Shown one piece after another: positions 9,214 through 22,290 of a stretch of DNA of 64,000 bases. How positions within the stretch are numbered: the first letter of the stretch is position 1; each line of letters begins with the position of its first letter. The notes beneath the pieces were generated by a model. It saw only the letters and a list, made by a program, of their open reading frames with translations. It searched no databases and had not been told where the DNA came from. Made by a program: the position numbers and the translations under genes. The stretch comes from Symsagittifera roscoffensis (Eukaryota; Xenacoelomorpha; Acoela; Convolutidae): contig NC_087063.1 of the NCBI RefSeq assembly GCF_963678635.1, forward strand, positions 44,396,297-44,460,296, written 5' to 3'.

Positions 9214-11944
9214 AAGTGGTTCAGCTTATAGTGAACTGTGAGTTTCAGTCATTAACTAAATTGAACTCGAACTTTGATTCTGTGCAGATTGGTCAAATTG
9301 GACCTTATCAGAAGTATTGTGCTACGCCATTCTGAAGTTTGTTTGACAAGTTGTTGGAAATGTAAACTCTGCAACTTAGCTATGCAACTCTAATGGCAAC
9401 TACTTCTCCAAACAGAAGCATTTGTAAACTTTGTGGGCCAACAAACTTTTGCAGATCACTCAATTAAATTTTTCAAATTCTTCTTCTTGAAGGCAAGCTC
9501 AGCAATTTTCAAGTTATTAAAAATTCAAGAGTTTTGTTCCACAATGAATTTTTTGAAAAATAACACAATTTTCTCTCATGGCAATGATCATCGGTTTATG
9601 TTGCTTAGAATTGGAGTGCAGTCTGTAAATAGAAAACCGCGATTTCATATTCGTCAGTAAGTATAAAAACACTATAATAATCAGAATTTTCAGAATTGAG
9701 ATAGGATACAGAATGAACCCAAGAAAATAAGGAATCACACATAGAAAAATTAATTGTTTTCAAGCTAGTATGCCAGTAATGATTGTTATAAAACCGCATT
9801 ACAACCATTAAACCTTATTCTGAGAGACAGTCATGAGAACTTCTGGTCCGTTTCCAGACTTTTCTGGGAAGAAAAATTAAATAATTTTCTCAGTTTTTTT
9901 CTACGATTTTTATCGGTATCGACCAAAACGCAAAAACTCAAAAAGGTACGAGCCTTTTCAAAAAAAAATATAAAAGAAGTAATATAAAAATTAATCTGTT
10001 CAGATGTTATAATTATACTTGCGATTAGCAAGCGTTATCAAAACAGAACATAGACATTTTTTGGGTTACCAACTTGTTGTACAGAATCACTTGAATCACT
10101 TGTATCTTGGTTTATAATCAATTCAAAACATCCATACGTTCCCGGGCATTTTAGCGTGCAGTTAACTATTATGCCTGGGGCGGCAAAGGTCCTGGGTTGG
10201 AATCTAAACAAAATCTGTTTCTTTTTTCTCGGGAAAAATGATGGTCTCAAAGTTTTTTTCATTTTTCTCACAAATTTTGACAGAGAAACAATTAAGGTTT
10301 TGGGCGAAGTCCAAAATAAGAAATCAACATTTTTCATGCCGCATCAGTATACCATTTTCAATCAATAGCAGACGCCTACCTCCAGCTTCAGCTGAGCCCA
10401 ATATTTTTTATCGAGACATAAGAAAGTTGTAGCTCACCTGGTTTCTTTTCAACATTTAAAAAAGTTTTGCCAACTTAAGTTTTTTATGTTTATGTTGTAT
10501 CGCAAGTGGTGCAAACCTTCGCTTCGCCTGTGTAAAAGTTAAAGCTCTATATTATGTTTAATAGATTTCATTGTTCAAAAAAAAATTATCTGAGAAAATT
10601 GGTTCTTTCTGTTTGAGGCTGTTTCAGATTTTTTTGGGGTAAACTCCCATTTATAAAAAAAGTTTATTCCAGAGTTAAAGGCGCAAATGAACAATCATCT
10701 TATTTTAAAATGCAGTGAGTTTTTTTAGTTGATTCTATGTTTTGATACATTACTTAGGTCCTCTTCAGTTTTTACGTTGCGTAAAGTATCTACTGGGCAA
10801 ATTTTTTGGTTTATTTTATTTAATGTTTTAAAAAATTCACAAATGTTTTTCTGATTTCACTTCTGATTGATGAATCACTGAATCTTAACTCCTAAATTTA
10901 AATTGCTGCCGAAGCTTACATAGATTCTGATTGAAATTGAGTCATATTGGGTAGAATAATGTGAACATAAAGCTTTTTCTGTGAACTCGCTGTTTCTACT
11001 CTATGAAAAATGCAGGGTAAAATAAAATTATATGCAGTTAATTTTTCATTAAGCATATAAAATAAGCCAACTGAAAAAGAAGACAAAAAAATAATTTCAT
11101 GTGTATATTTAATATGTATTTGATTTATCACGATGTTTCCGATGTTTTTTGTTACCGCTTTTGCCACTTATATTCAAACTATTACAACAGTTGAGTTAGT
11201 TTAGGTTATAAAAATCAAATAGCTACAAAACTTTTTCATTTGTATTTTTTAGCATAGATGTACATGATTTGATTCAACTAAAGTTTATATGAACTCTGTT
11301 AAACTAGACGTATAACTGAAATCTAAAATCTATGTGAAATCTAGCAATCTAGAGATTTATCAACAGCTGATTAGAGATCAAATAATTTGAACCTTAAAAT
11401 TGCAAGAAGAGAATAAAATTTCAACAATAATGAAAAAAACCTGAATCAACTTGTTAAAAATTCCGTTTATTAATTATCAATTCCAAAAAAAGGAAAACAA
11501 AATTTAAATTACAAAGTATATGGAGCTTTTCAAATTTGCTAAGCACTGGAAAAAACTATCAATGAATATCAGCTTTATCAAAAACAAAAACGTTCCTATC
11601 AGTGCAAGATCCTTAATGTTTCGACTGCCCTTCAGTGTGTTTTAGGAAACGTTGGAATCAAAATCTCAATAACGAGTTACAAAAACTGTCGAAAAAAGTT
11701 CAAAATTACTTTTTTGTTCATCTTCTCCCACCTCTAATGTAAAAAACATACTGAAGTATTCTGCGTCTACGAACTATTTTTTTTGGATTAATCAACTACC
11801 TTACTTTAATTTGGAGTGATTTCTCAGGTTTGGATTGATTTCACAGGATTAATCACTATTGGGCCCAAATCATATTAAGAGCAAATAATGGAAAAAAAAA
11901 GTTTCGTTCACACAAAACTTTTACATGAGTAACATGGATAGCCG
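9214..11944. other. Gene-poor AT-rich spacer
   Basis: No supported gene was found. Short ORFs here are not conserved-looking. A minus-strand stretch at about 10175-10060 is bounded by plausible splice sites and could be a stray exon with cysteines, but nothing supports it further. Around 11585-11650 a segment resembles the hairpin end of the Helentron-like copies at 19829 and 32501 (TATCAG, CCTTAATGTT, CGACTGCC), so a decayed copy probably starts there. Confidence 0.35.
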
Positions 11945-12480
11945 GTTACTGTGCAAGTAGCACAGAATGTTCCGACCGCAATCTTAGAAAAGTACAAAAA
12001 TATTTTTTCAAGTTGGTTGTTTTTTTCCTGCATGTGAAAAAAAGTCTGATCGAAAAATTAGAACTTAGACACTTTTGAGAGTCATAGTAAAATACGTCAA
12101 TTGGAAAAAAAATTTTGAAATTTTTTTTGCGGAAATTTTTTGAGTGTTCAAGTTTTTGATACCCAAAATTGCGCTTACAAAACTTGAATAAAACTAGGTT
12201 TTCACAGCTTAGATTAAACTTAAATAAACTATTGCAATTACTAACTACCTTTCTAATTAGCTCGAATTTAATCAAAAATCAAAATTTTGAAACCGGTTTT
12301 TTTCAACACTGAAAACTTTTTTTTTCGAAATTTTTCCAATCCCGACTGAAAGGGCTTTAATATGATCTATCACTCCCCCTGTACGATGATTATTTGTGGT
12401 AGCTGACTTTGCAGGAAAAATAAACAAAAAAACTAAAACACCCGAATACAAAGTTCCCACCCATTTTCAGGTCGGAACAA
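11945..12480 (-). mobile_element. Helentron-like non-autonomous element, copy 1
   Basis: At one end is a hairpin (GTGCAAGTAGCAC, 11951-11963) followed by TGTTCCGACC. At the other end is the inverted partner GGTCGGAACA (12470-12479) with no hairpin outside it. Asymmetric subterminal inverted repeats with a single hairpin at one end are the hallmark of Helentron-associated non-autonomous elements. The interior (12040-12475) is closely similar, in reverse complement, to 24733-25091 plus 25502-25620, which shows this is a dispersed repeat. There is no coding capacity. Confidence 0.55.
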
Positions 12481-13500
12481 TAATTTAAACAAAAAATCAT
12501 TCTGCTTGATTCAATTGAAAGGTTTGAATGCTTTTAAGTATTCAGTTTCAATCAGTTCCTTCGTTGAGTTTTAGCATCATATTTCGTTAAATTTAGACTA
12601 AACTCTATTTTAAGCATAGAAATCGGATTATACTACACTGGAACACAATATATTCTTTTAACTTTTTGCAAAAAAATTGGCTATGCAGTAGGTAGTTTTT
12701 TTGGCTTCAAAAAATTGCCGCTTTTTAAAACCTTCTGAAAAAGATTTGAGTTTTAACACGCTTCAAAGAGTCCACATTAGCATTAGCCAGAGATTTTCAT
12801 ACTCAAACCGCTAAAGTTTATAACAAAAATGTAAGTACAAATTTTTTTAAATTCGAGCTCAGGGCAGTAATATCTTTTAGATGTTCAAAAATTCAAAAAG
12901 TTTTTGAGAAACTTTAGCCAGAGCCTTCCTTATCCTCCAGTATCCGTACATCAATTTGCAACTACAATCATATATCAATTTGCAAATACATTACTTGTAT
13001 GCAATCATTATCAACAGATATAATGTGGTCACAAAATCATCGAATCCTTGAATGTGATCGCTGCTTTCAGCCATTATTTGATTTCCAAAGAGAAAAAAAG
13101 GATGCTATTCTAGTGTTGAGAAAGTTTATGAACGTTTTGGCAGTCATTTGGATTATTAATAAATCAACAAAAACCAGTAGTTTAGTTTAAAAAAAGATTG
13201 GCAAAAGTTTGTGAAAAAAAAACAGACAACATGAGATTTTTACTTCGAAAAATGCAGAAGGAACACTATGTGCTAGTTTTGCAGTTTCAGGATACTCATT
13301 GTTTTTTTAATGAGAAATGTTCTATTCATCAAATTTATTAAATTGTTGTGACAAATGAAGTGGCTTATATAATTTGATTTATATTTTTATATGGAATAGT
13401 TAGCTCCCGCATTAGTTCGTTGGATGCCGATTTGATATCATTAACTCAGTAGCAGTTCCTACTTCCTTTTAACGAATAATCTTGACTCGCTCGGTGTCGT
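12481..13500. other. Gene-poor spacer downstream of the EFHC2-like gene
   Basis: AT-rich, with no supported ORF. Its upper part is 3' of the EFHC2-like stop codon (13501-13503) and so should contain the 3' UTR. The short plus-strand ORF near 13000-13190 has no recognisable features. Confidence 0.3.
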
Positions 13501-16500
13501 CTATCCTCGGAACAGGTCTCCCAGTATTGTCTCGTAATTGACGAACTTCACGACTTCGTCTTGACTTGCACCGAGCCACTCAGCATCGAACTTAACGAAA
13601 AATGAGTCATAAAATTCAGTTTTTTAATCAAATTATTACTGGATTTCTGGAAAGCAAAAAGGTCTTTCTGACAAGTTTTTGAAATGGATCACTGAAGTAA
13701 TCGCTCTAATATTGACTTCGTTCTTAATATTTAGTCAATGGTTGTTTTGTGTTACAATTCTGATTTAAATCAAATCATTTTTGAAAAACTAAGAGCTTTA
13801 AGTAGAAGTTTTTTAAATAAAATTGCAGGTGTGAGTGGAGGAGGGAACGGGAGGAGATGTGTTTACCCGGAGTACTGAGGGGATGTTGCATGAGATGGGC
13901 ACTGGGTAGTCCCTCCAGTTGATCTCCTGCAGGAACTGCATGTAATCCACAATACCGGCAGAGTCCGCTAGTCTACACAAAGAAAATCACTTCATTACCA
14001 ATTCTGTCTTTTGCTTTTCAAATACATGTTGGAACGAATATTGTTTTCATAGCTCGTGGACTGATGGCGATTTGATGAGATACGATGCAATACCTGGAGA
14101 TGAAGTGTGACAGGAGGTCTACTGGAATCCGGATGTGCATGGCAAGGCAGCTCTTCCTCACGTCGGCAGCATGCAACTTCCCAGTTCTGAAAATAGATCA
14201 GATTTGAATGAAACGATTTCTTATAACTTACATATTTATATTTTTTCATTTTGGATGGTTAGTTTTGCAAAAAAAATTACGTATTTGACGCACATTTTTC
14301 CTGATAACTGCACATTATCTGGTCATTTTCTAGACAATAAGGTTAAAAATTTCCCATAGTTAATTTGAACATTTGAGATACTCAAAATTTGGTTTGCCGA
14401 AGTATGAAGGAATCAAAAAGTAGGCAACTACCTTTCTGAGTCTCTGAGCTTCAGAGCCTTCCGCAGGTCTTCGAACTGCTCGAAGTTCGCCTTCCTAAGG
14501 CTCTCTTGCACAGCCGCTCTTAGAATGTCAGTTGGGATCCCGAATGACGCCTTGGATCCATAGTACCTGGCCATAGTGATAATCTCAGCTTCTGTCAACA
14601 TGCCACCAGTCTGGGCACTGACTGTATCTCGGAATAGCTCGAAGGAAAGAGATCCGGTTCCCTTGGCATCTTTGGCTTTGAAAGCTGCATGCGCTTCTTC
14701 TTTGCTCTTCTCGCCCAGCACTCCCTTGAGCTTGTACAAGACCATGTCAATATTGGATTGAGGCCACTAAAAACAAACTAAATTTCACATTTCACTAATT
14801 TAGAATAGAAAAAATATTTGCCTTTTGCCGAAAAAAGCAAATACATCACGAATGCTTCATAAACGAGATGATAATGCAGCAAAAAACACGCACATTGTAA
14901 ATTTTTTGCCCATTCATACTTTTCAAATCAGCTTTTCTATGCTATTAGAGAAGGAATATTTGCCTGGTTGAAAAAATCCGTCCAAAATACCTATGAAGAT
15001 TCTACTTTTTCTCAATTTTTTAATCGTTTCAAATAGAAAGTGCTTGTACCTGAGATGAGTGCTTCTCCATGTAGTTGTACGTGTACTCATCTGCATCCAC
15101 CAAGTAGAACGGGAAGTCCTGCAGAGTGATTTTCTGGCCCACAGCCAGATCAATGGCCGTGTAGAAGTCCGGAGTCTTGCTGCTGAACTTGTCCTGGCCT
15201 GGCTTCTCCTGCCTGGCTCGCTCCATGAATTTGCCTGGCTCGATGCCACTGTTGTGCCGGAGGGGTTCGAAGACGGAGATGGTGTCGTCTGCGAGGAAGC
15301 AGGAGACGACGAAGCGTCTGTCTTTGTCTATCTTGCTCTTAGTCAGAAGACAAGCCGCAAAGCGAAGTGTGTTGCACTCCAGTCCGTTCCTGATTCATGA
15401 AAATGCTTAATTATTCAATAATAAATTCTCATTATTCCTTTCAGTGATATTACCAATTGTTTGTCGAAACTATTTTGCTCATGATACGATTGAATTTGAA
15501 AGCAATTTTGAAAATAAGTAAATTGCCCTCACGTATAAATTTTATAGAAGATCTCAAAAAATATATTCTTTGGCGTTGTTCAGAAATTGGAAAATTGAAA
15601 TGGCAGAAAATGTTAGATTCATCTGTACTGTTACCTGTCCTTTTCCATGAACTTCATGAAGTCTCTGCGAGGTGGCTTGGGCAGAAGGGAGTCGCAATTT
15701 CCGAGGGAGTCCTCGTAAGATCCGAATCCATTGTAGGGAGGCACCTCCCTCTCAGGCACTGGGAAGCGGGGACGGTCCACCGTTATTTTCTTGAACTCGG
15801 CTAAAGAAAAAAAACGCTTTTCTCATTTACTATCCTGAGTTTGTCAATTTAATGTTCATCGTCTGTTTTCTCAACTCCTGATGGATTAATCACAAGATTT
15901 TTGCGCGACACGATTAAATCATATAACTGTCTGTTTTTGAATGAATTGCAGCCTGGGTCCATTATGCACAAGTATTGAAAGTATTGATTCCTTAAAAATT
16001 AAAATTCACTGTAAAAAAACTTTGAAAAGAATTTTAAAAAGTTGGTATGAAGCTGGCTTGTGGTGATATTTGATGGCAACCTACTTCCATATTTGGTCTT
16101 GTAGTACTGTTTTGTGAATTCGTCGCAGTCGCAGATGAGCATCTTCCTGCCCCACACATTCATGATGGAACCCACGCTGAGGTCGGCGTCAGTGTAGTAC
16201 TCCTGCTTGAGGGCCCCCGTCTTCAGGCTGTCCAGAATGTACCTGCCCCCCTTGCCCATGGGACCGAACACATTCAGCACAGTCCTCGCAGCTTCCTGGC
16301 CGGGCAGAGGCAGACCACCCACCAACTTCAACAAAAATTAAACTGATAAGTATTTAAAACAAGAGCGCATCTAGGATTTATCAAGGGGGAGGGAAGGGAG
16401 TTGGATGCTATGTTGCAGAAACAAAAACAACCATGGGGAGGGGCTATCGTTTATTACGGGCGGGGAGAAGGGTTTTGTGAGGTTCTTGTTTATTAGTTTT

Positions 16501-19093
16501 CTGGGGTACTAAAATGGAAAAAGCCAATTATTGTACCTTGGGTAGTTTGCACTTGTTGAGAAACATGGGGAGAGCGTCCCTTCCCGCGTTCTCCGGGATG
16601 ACCTCTTTGATCTCGACTTCGTCGTCCGCCAGGAAGTAATGCAGGATGAACTCCCTCATGTCTCCGAACAGATTGGAGGTGTCGTCCCAGAGCAGGTAGA
16701 AGCGCAGCACGTGACTACTGTGTTCCAAGTACTGGCCTACAGGTGAAACAATCAAAAATTAGTTTTGAATCTTGAAGCGTTTTTGTTGGCTAAAAAGTTG
16801 GAGCTAACAAATCCTTGCCGTCAAAATATGGTGAATTTTTTTGTTATTTGCCATGCTCATACAATATTTTGTCTAGGAAATTCTTCATCAAAAAAAGGTT
16901 CTCTTTGGGTAAAATTGCATAACTTTGGCTACATTTCAGTTTTTTTAGTCTGACAAAAATTTTGCTTTGGACTGGCGATTATTTTTTTGACAGTATTATA
17001 AATTATATGAATAAGCGTGTCCTCCCCTTAAAGTTTGTATACTTTGGCGTCATACGCATCTTAACAAAAACGTGATCGGTCAAAAGTTCATATCATAAAA
17101 CATATCCAAATCATAGACAGTTAGCTAGAAGCTGATGAACTTCCTGGGGGATTTTTAGCACAAGAGTATAATTGACCTAGTTTGTCGATGCGCTCGTAGG
17201 GTCTTAGAGGCTGCATGGCCTCCGTCTCCTGCTGTCGGTGCTTGCTATAAGGATCATCTGGGATCTCGCAGGGGTCGCCAATTCTGACTCCCAGTTTTCG
17301 GATGAAGTTGCGGGTGAACTGGTCACAGTCGCATAGTTTGAACACCTTGCCGTAGATTTCGACCTCGTTGCCGACGTTGAAGTCCTCGACTGTGAAGAAA
17401 GTGTAGTCGTTGGGAGGAGGTCGGCTTATCCTTGATCGCTTCACAATAGTGCCTGGAAAATATGAATTGTTATTATTTAATTAACAACAAACTCAAAGGG
17501 CTCTATTTCCTCCCCCTGTGCGAAAAAAAAGCTGGTGGCGGGGGCGTTAAAAAAAGAACCACTCAAACCTACTTTTGGAGCTTGTCTGAACAAAAAAAGG
17601 CTCTTTTTCCTTCCCCCCCACCTGCAATTTTTTATAATTAAAATTACTGTTCGCATTGTCCGATTGTCATAAAAATTCACATGCAAATAAATTAAGCCAT
17701 GACAAACGTATTTGGTCTTCATAGTTAACCTTATAAAATCACTCGTTAGAGCATAAAATTGATGCTCATGTGAGGTGAGAGGGGGGGGGGGGAAGAGCCG
17801 AAAAAGTTAAGGAAGTCTGACTGGGTACCTTGTGGTATTCCAGAGTTGTTGGTGGAGTTGGCGACTATTTGGATAGTGTCGTCCTCTAGGTAGAAGTAGA
17901 GTCTGCACACGTGCACTCTGAAGTTCTCACTGCTCCTCTCCACCACCGCCTCTTTGTAGTAGCAGTGGAACTGCAACACCTGCCTGCAACACACACACAC
18001 ACACAATACTCAACATAATTTTCCACTATAGTCCTCATGATCAAATCCTTGGACGCTTGAAAGCCTCTTTCATTATTAAATACCATAAAATTAAAAAACA
18101 ATTGTGGACAAAAGTTAAAAACTTCACAAAAACCGGATATTTGCTTTTTTTGGATCTACGTCCAACACAGAAAGTTACGAGGAATTTCTATGCGGCGGAG
18201 AACCGATATGAGCATGGGAATGAAAAAATAGCCAGTAATCAGAGTACTGACTTGTCGAATGCGACCCAGGCGGGCGCCATGTGTCCTGTGCCTCTGGGGA
18301 TGGTGCTGTGGTTGGGCTTGTACTTCTTGTCATCCCCAGTGTTCATCGGCACCTCATTCTTGAAGTCGAAGTGGTGCTCCTTGTGGAATTTCTCCTTCCC
18401 CAGCTACAACAACAACAAGCAATTTAAAAATAACACGCCCTTTTCCATTGCAGTCCCCGCCCATGGCCCCTTTTACAAAGACTGTTTCCCCTACTCTCGC
18501 CCCTCTCAATATGAATAGACTAACAACTGTGAACTGCATCGTAACATCTTGCATTCAGCCATAATTATACAATCAATATTTATGAAAACAAGAAATTTTA
18601 AAATGGCTCTGTGAATGTGTGGTGTGTGCAGGTTTGTAAGGAGGGAGGGGGGTTGGCAGGCAGGATTGGAAAAGTTCTCAAAAACATACAACAGCGTTGT
18701 GGGACTATAAATTTTTGACCATTTTCCAGTTTCCCATCCCTCTCGTAAAACTGTAACGTAATATTGTCTAAAAATTCTTCATAATCTGGGTATCTGCATG
18801 CAGCTCTGAACATCAGAGAAAACCAACGGGGGCAACTGAGAAGGAGTGAACTATCTGGTGACCAGGCATAGGGGAGGACTAATGGGAAAGTGTCAAAACA
18901 AAACTGCAGGAATGACTAAAATCTAGATTAATTTATATTAAAACAAATGCATTGATTGCCAAGACCAGATATCAATTTAATGATGAGAATGAGATATATT
19001 TATTCTAATGGATTTTGATGTGCATAAATTTACCCAGAAAGGTCAACTTACGTTGGGGTTGAATGAGTTTCCGGGAAGGAATGGTAGGGCCAT
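13501..19093 (-). CDS. EFHC2: EFHC2-like DM10/EF-hand ciliary protein
   Basis: EFHC1/EFHC2 proteins are microtubule inner proteins of motile cilia. Twelve minus-strand exons: 19093-19052, 18403-18252, 17983-17829, 17452-17177, 16736-16537, 16325-16085, 15800-15635, 15391-15050, 14766-14432, 14186-14094, 13972-13867 and 13590-13501. All have GT-AG borders and compatible phases. The start MALPFLPGNSFN is typical of EFHC2. Three DM10 domains follow (roughly exons 2-4, 5-6 and 7-8; typical strings LYFYLEDDTIQI, FILHYFLADDEVEI, CFLADDTISVFEP, CDCDQFTRNF, DADEYTYNYMEKH), then the C-terminal EF-hand region (exons 9-12). The frame is continuous only if one base is added to the five-base A run at 15359-15363 in exon 8; with it the total is 2199 nt, 732 residues, close to the vertebrate length of about 750. 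The TAG stop at 13503-13501 shows that TAG ends translation in this host. Confidence 0.93.
16362..16510. repeat. Probable fragment of a hAT-type MITE in intron 5 of EFHC2
   Basis: The string GAGCGCATCTAGGATTTA, followed by G-rich sequence, resembles the terminal CGGATTTAGGGGG / CCTAGATCGGCCCC repeats of the MITE at 35750-36141. It lies within the intron between the EFHC2 exons at 16736-16537 and 16325-16085. No second terminus was recognised. Confidence 0.3.
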
Positions 19094-19828
19094 GGCTATT
19101 AATTGTTCACAAACACAACAAAATATATATACGAGTATCTATGTATTAAAAGCACGATTAAAATGCACTCTCTGAGTAAAGCGTGCAGAATTCAGCTGCG
19201 ATCAAAATCACTTTTAAAATGGCACGTGCTGTTTTTCTATGTTTTTGTTTTCAATTCTGTACCATCATTTATACTAAAACTAATGATGCTATATTGCTAT
19301 AACATTACTCTCGGTAATTTTTTGCTTTAGATATTCAACATTCTGTTTTTTGGGTCCCCCGCATAACTAAAAAGTTCTTACCCTTCGCACTCTCTTTCCA
19401 ATTAGCGCCCTTAAAAATCACAGTTTAGGGTGGTCTACAATTTTTTTTATTTTTTTCACAAGGGGGATGGGTGCGCTACAATGGGAAATAACGCCACACG
19501 TTTTCTTGATAACAGTTTTCTTAAGTCTTTTTTGGGTTCTTTTTCCATTCTACCTCACCTACAAACTTGGGTCTTTCCCTCTAGCTCTTTTCGACTCCCA
19601 CGCACACAATTTTAATTCAGGTTTAACAGCTAACTTTACATTGCCATCATAATGTAATGAAATTTTGCATGGTGAACAAATGAACCATTGTTATTCATAC
19701 CTTTCTTCATATTGTGTAACATGACTCGTTCAGTCATAATAACACATAAGACATGTGGGGAGGGGGAAGTGGAAAAAAGCCGATCCAATAAAATATAGCC
19801 CCTCCATTAAATAACTCAGGAAAAGAAA
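19094..19828. other. Spacer upstream of the EFHC2-like gene
   Basis: No coding region is supported. It contains the EFHC2 5' flank and presumably its promoter, but no TATA box or other site can be assigned with confidence. G-rich and C-rich MITE-like strings occur near 19370-19480 and 19755-19805. Confidence 0.3.
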
Positions 19829-20362
19829 CAAGACTGCTCGTATCAGGGCGAAGCCCTGAATGTTCCGAATGCCTTTTAAGGTTTATGGAGCAGTCATAAC
19901 ATTTAAAAAAAATAATTGAAATAAAACAAAATGAAATTTTTTTTTCTAAAAATTCAATTTTTTTAATGAAAATCATTTCCCCACGCGCCATATAAAGTAT
20001 CAAAGGATAGATTTCGTCCCTTGTAACAAATCAATTAAGGCAAATAAGCTTCTTTCAACCAATTTGGAACGACTTCTAAGACGGGTTAACTCTCCGCTTA
20101 CCCCTTAATAGCGCGAAATATATCGCGCGTTAATTGTCCCAAATTGGCCAAAATGGCAACCTTTAAGCCCCCGTAACTTTACAAAAAAAGATCACAGGTG
20201 AAATATCTTTTTAAATTTGAGCTCAAGACAACAATACCTTTTGAATGATATTAAAAATATTCCGTCAAAATGGCTAGTCAAAAAGTCGAAATTTGTCTGA
20301 AGAAAAAAAAACCCACCCCGAGCCTAAATATTCCGTTACTTCCGTATCGAAAGTCGGAACAA
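19829..20362 (-). mobile_element. Helentron-like non-autonomous element, copy 2
   Basis: The hairpin TCAGGGC-gaa-GCCCTGA (19843-19859) is followed by TGTTCCGA (19861-19868), and the inverted partner GTCGGAACA closes the other end (20353-20361). The full length matches, in reverse complement, the element at 32012-32501, including internal landmarks such as CCTTTTAAGGTTTATGGAGCAG, GCGCCATATAAAGTA and AAGCTTCTTTCAACCAATTTGGAACG (each interrupted by a few mismatches). Non-coding, about 530 bp. Confidence 0.6.
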
Positions 20363-21189
20363 CAACAAGTGCATCTTTATTCATTTATCCATAAATAGTA
20401 ACTCTATGCAGAAGTAAGTTAAGTACTAACCAAACACAGATGCGATTTTGTATGAGTGCCTATAAAATTGAAAAAACAATAATTGCTTTAAAGTTAAAAA
20501 AAACTGGTATACTGGGAAAGTTTTTGCTACTAAGCTGAAGTGGCAATAATGGAACACACTCACAAATTTTTCTGATTAAACGTTTTTTTAAATTCAACAT
20601 ACTTTATTTTGAGAAACCCACTCGTTACACTAAAAAATTAAATGCTCATGTGAGGCGGGGGAATAGGAAAAAGCCGTTTTGTTTTGATCAGTTGATTGAC
20701 AGACCCGCCACATTCCGAACTCATTCGACACCCTATATTTCCAATACACACCACTTATTAATGCAATGGTGAAAACATGAGTTGTCTCATTTCTACCCAC
20801 AACCCCTGTTTAAATTTTTATCTCGAAAACGAATTCAAATTTGTCACAATGCAATGATATGTTGCATTGTGAATATTTCACAATTCGCAAAAATTTATTC
20901 TTTATGCGTATCACTTGTCACGCATATATCCATAAACAAGGTGAATTTATAATAAGAACGAAAAACTTTTTTTTGGTGAACATGGAAAAATCGCTTGCTG
21001 CAGAAAAAAGAAGAGTGTGGATGAAGGGAAACAGTATAGAGCCCCAGCTCATTTTTAAAATAAATTTGCCGATAAAAATTGCTTATCATACAATTTTCAG
21101 CTATGAAAAAATTGTAATTAAAGCATTGTTTCATAACGGATAAAACCTTAGAAAATTATTCAACATTTTTAAGCAAAATCTGATTGCAT
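20363..21189. other. Gene-poor spacer
   Basis: No supported gene. A dispersed string AATGCTCATGTGAGG with a following G run (20641-20665) also occurs at 17759-17790 in an EFHC2 intron, so a short repeat family is present. The two opposed ORFs around 20841-21143 overlap each other and have low-complexity composition, so neither is convincing. Confidence 0.3.
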
Positions 21190-22290
21190 GCGGCTTTTAA
21201 GCTAGATGCGATTTGGCTCCTATGAGCATTGGCCGTGTAAACCTGCTGCTTTTTTAAGGAAATTACAAGTCATTTTTTTCTTCTCGGTTAAACTATTGGT
21301 CCTACATTTTCACAATTTCAACTATTAAGTGCTTAAAAATATGCTATTATACAAATTTTAAAACTTGTTTTAGAAACCATCAAAACAAACTTTTTAATTC
21401 AACCTTTTGGAAATTTCTGATTTTAGAAAAAATAATTTCAGTTTTTGGATAAAATATGAAAACACTGATTACCCAACTTTCATAAACATGGTTGCATAAT
21501 CAACTTTTTAAACAAAAATTCAAAAACTTCAGGACTCATGAAAACTGTCATCCATGAAAATTTTAAATAAGTCGGTTTAACAAAAAGTTTTGTGAATTGA
21601 GAGCAGCTTGATCGCCAAATTATGATTTCGTTTCTTTTCGAAATCTGCCTGTTATACAAATTTCAACTATAAGTTTTGTATAAAAAGCGTTGTTTCATTG
21701 ACAAAATGTATTTTCAGAAAAAATTTGGAGCAAACATTTTTGAGATTACATTAAGCGAGGTAAAAACATTTTTTCATGATTTAGAGGAACTTAGATTTTC
21801 AGAAAATTATAATTTTTGTCAGAAAACGCTTATGATAGAACTTAATGTTCAAATGAAAAGGTCTTAAATGAAAAATTCTTGAGTTGGATTTCTTCGAAGA
21901 GTTTTGAAAATTTTGGCATTCATGGTGCTCTCAAAGAAGATAGTTTTTAATAACTTTTGTTACTTTTCTAACAAAACAGTTGATCATACAAAAATATTTA
22001 TAACAAATGCGTGATGAGAAGTTTTCAATTTTTATCCAAAATTTGAAATAGTTTTTTTTAAGTAATGGGAAGCATTTAAAACGTCAAAAAAGAAAAATAT
22101 TTGTTTTGATGGTTTTAAAAAAAGTATTCAAAATTTGTGTGAGAAGTGTACGATAAATTTGTTTCCATGCACTCAATAGTTGAACACGTAGGACAGGCAC
22201 TTTGAATGACGAGAGAAAGAACTTGTCTCAGATTTAAGAAAAAAGCAGCAGGTTCACACGGCCAATGGTCATAGGAGTTGAATTCCAATC
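21190..22290. repeat. Large imperfect palindrome P1
   Basis: The left arm from about 21190 is the inverse of the right arm ending about 22290, with the axis near 21747. The anchor pair is TATGAGCATTGGCCGTGTAA (21221-21240) against its inverse at 22255-22273 with few mismatches, and the similarity runs inward for about 500 bp per arm. There is no coding content. A third copy of the arm lies at about 24140-24650 in the same orientation as the left arm. Confidence 0.75.

Noticed and set aside
10060-10175. A possible orphan exon with cysteines, bounded by AG and GT.
   Set aside because: No neighbouring exons, no recognised domain, and chance splice-like sites are common in this AT-rich DNA.
17986-18005. 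CA microsatellite next to EFHC2 exon 3.
   Set aside because: It is the pyrimidine/GT-rich tract before the splice acceptor on the minus strand; too short to be notable.
18598-18813. A minus-strand ORF with protein-like composition between EFHC2 exons 1 and 2.
   Set aside because: EFHC2 proteins join exon 1 directly to exon 2, phases fit without it, and no homologous segment is expected there.
20841-21143. Two overlapping opposed ORFs of about 100 and 79 codons.
   Set aside because: Mutually antisense, no domain, in a gene-poor repeat region; at most one could be real and neither has support.
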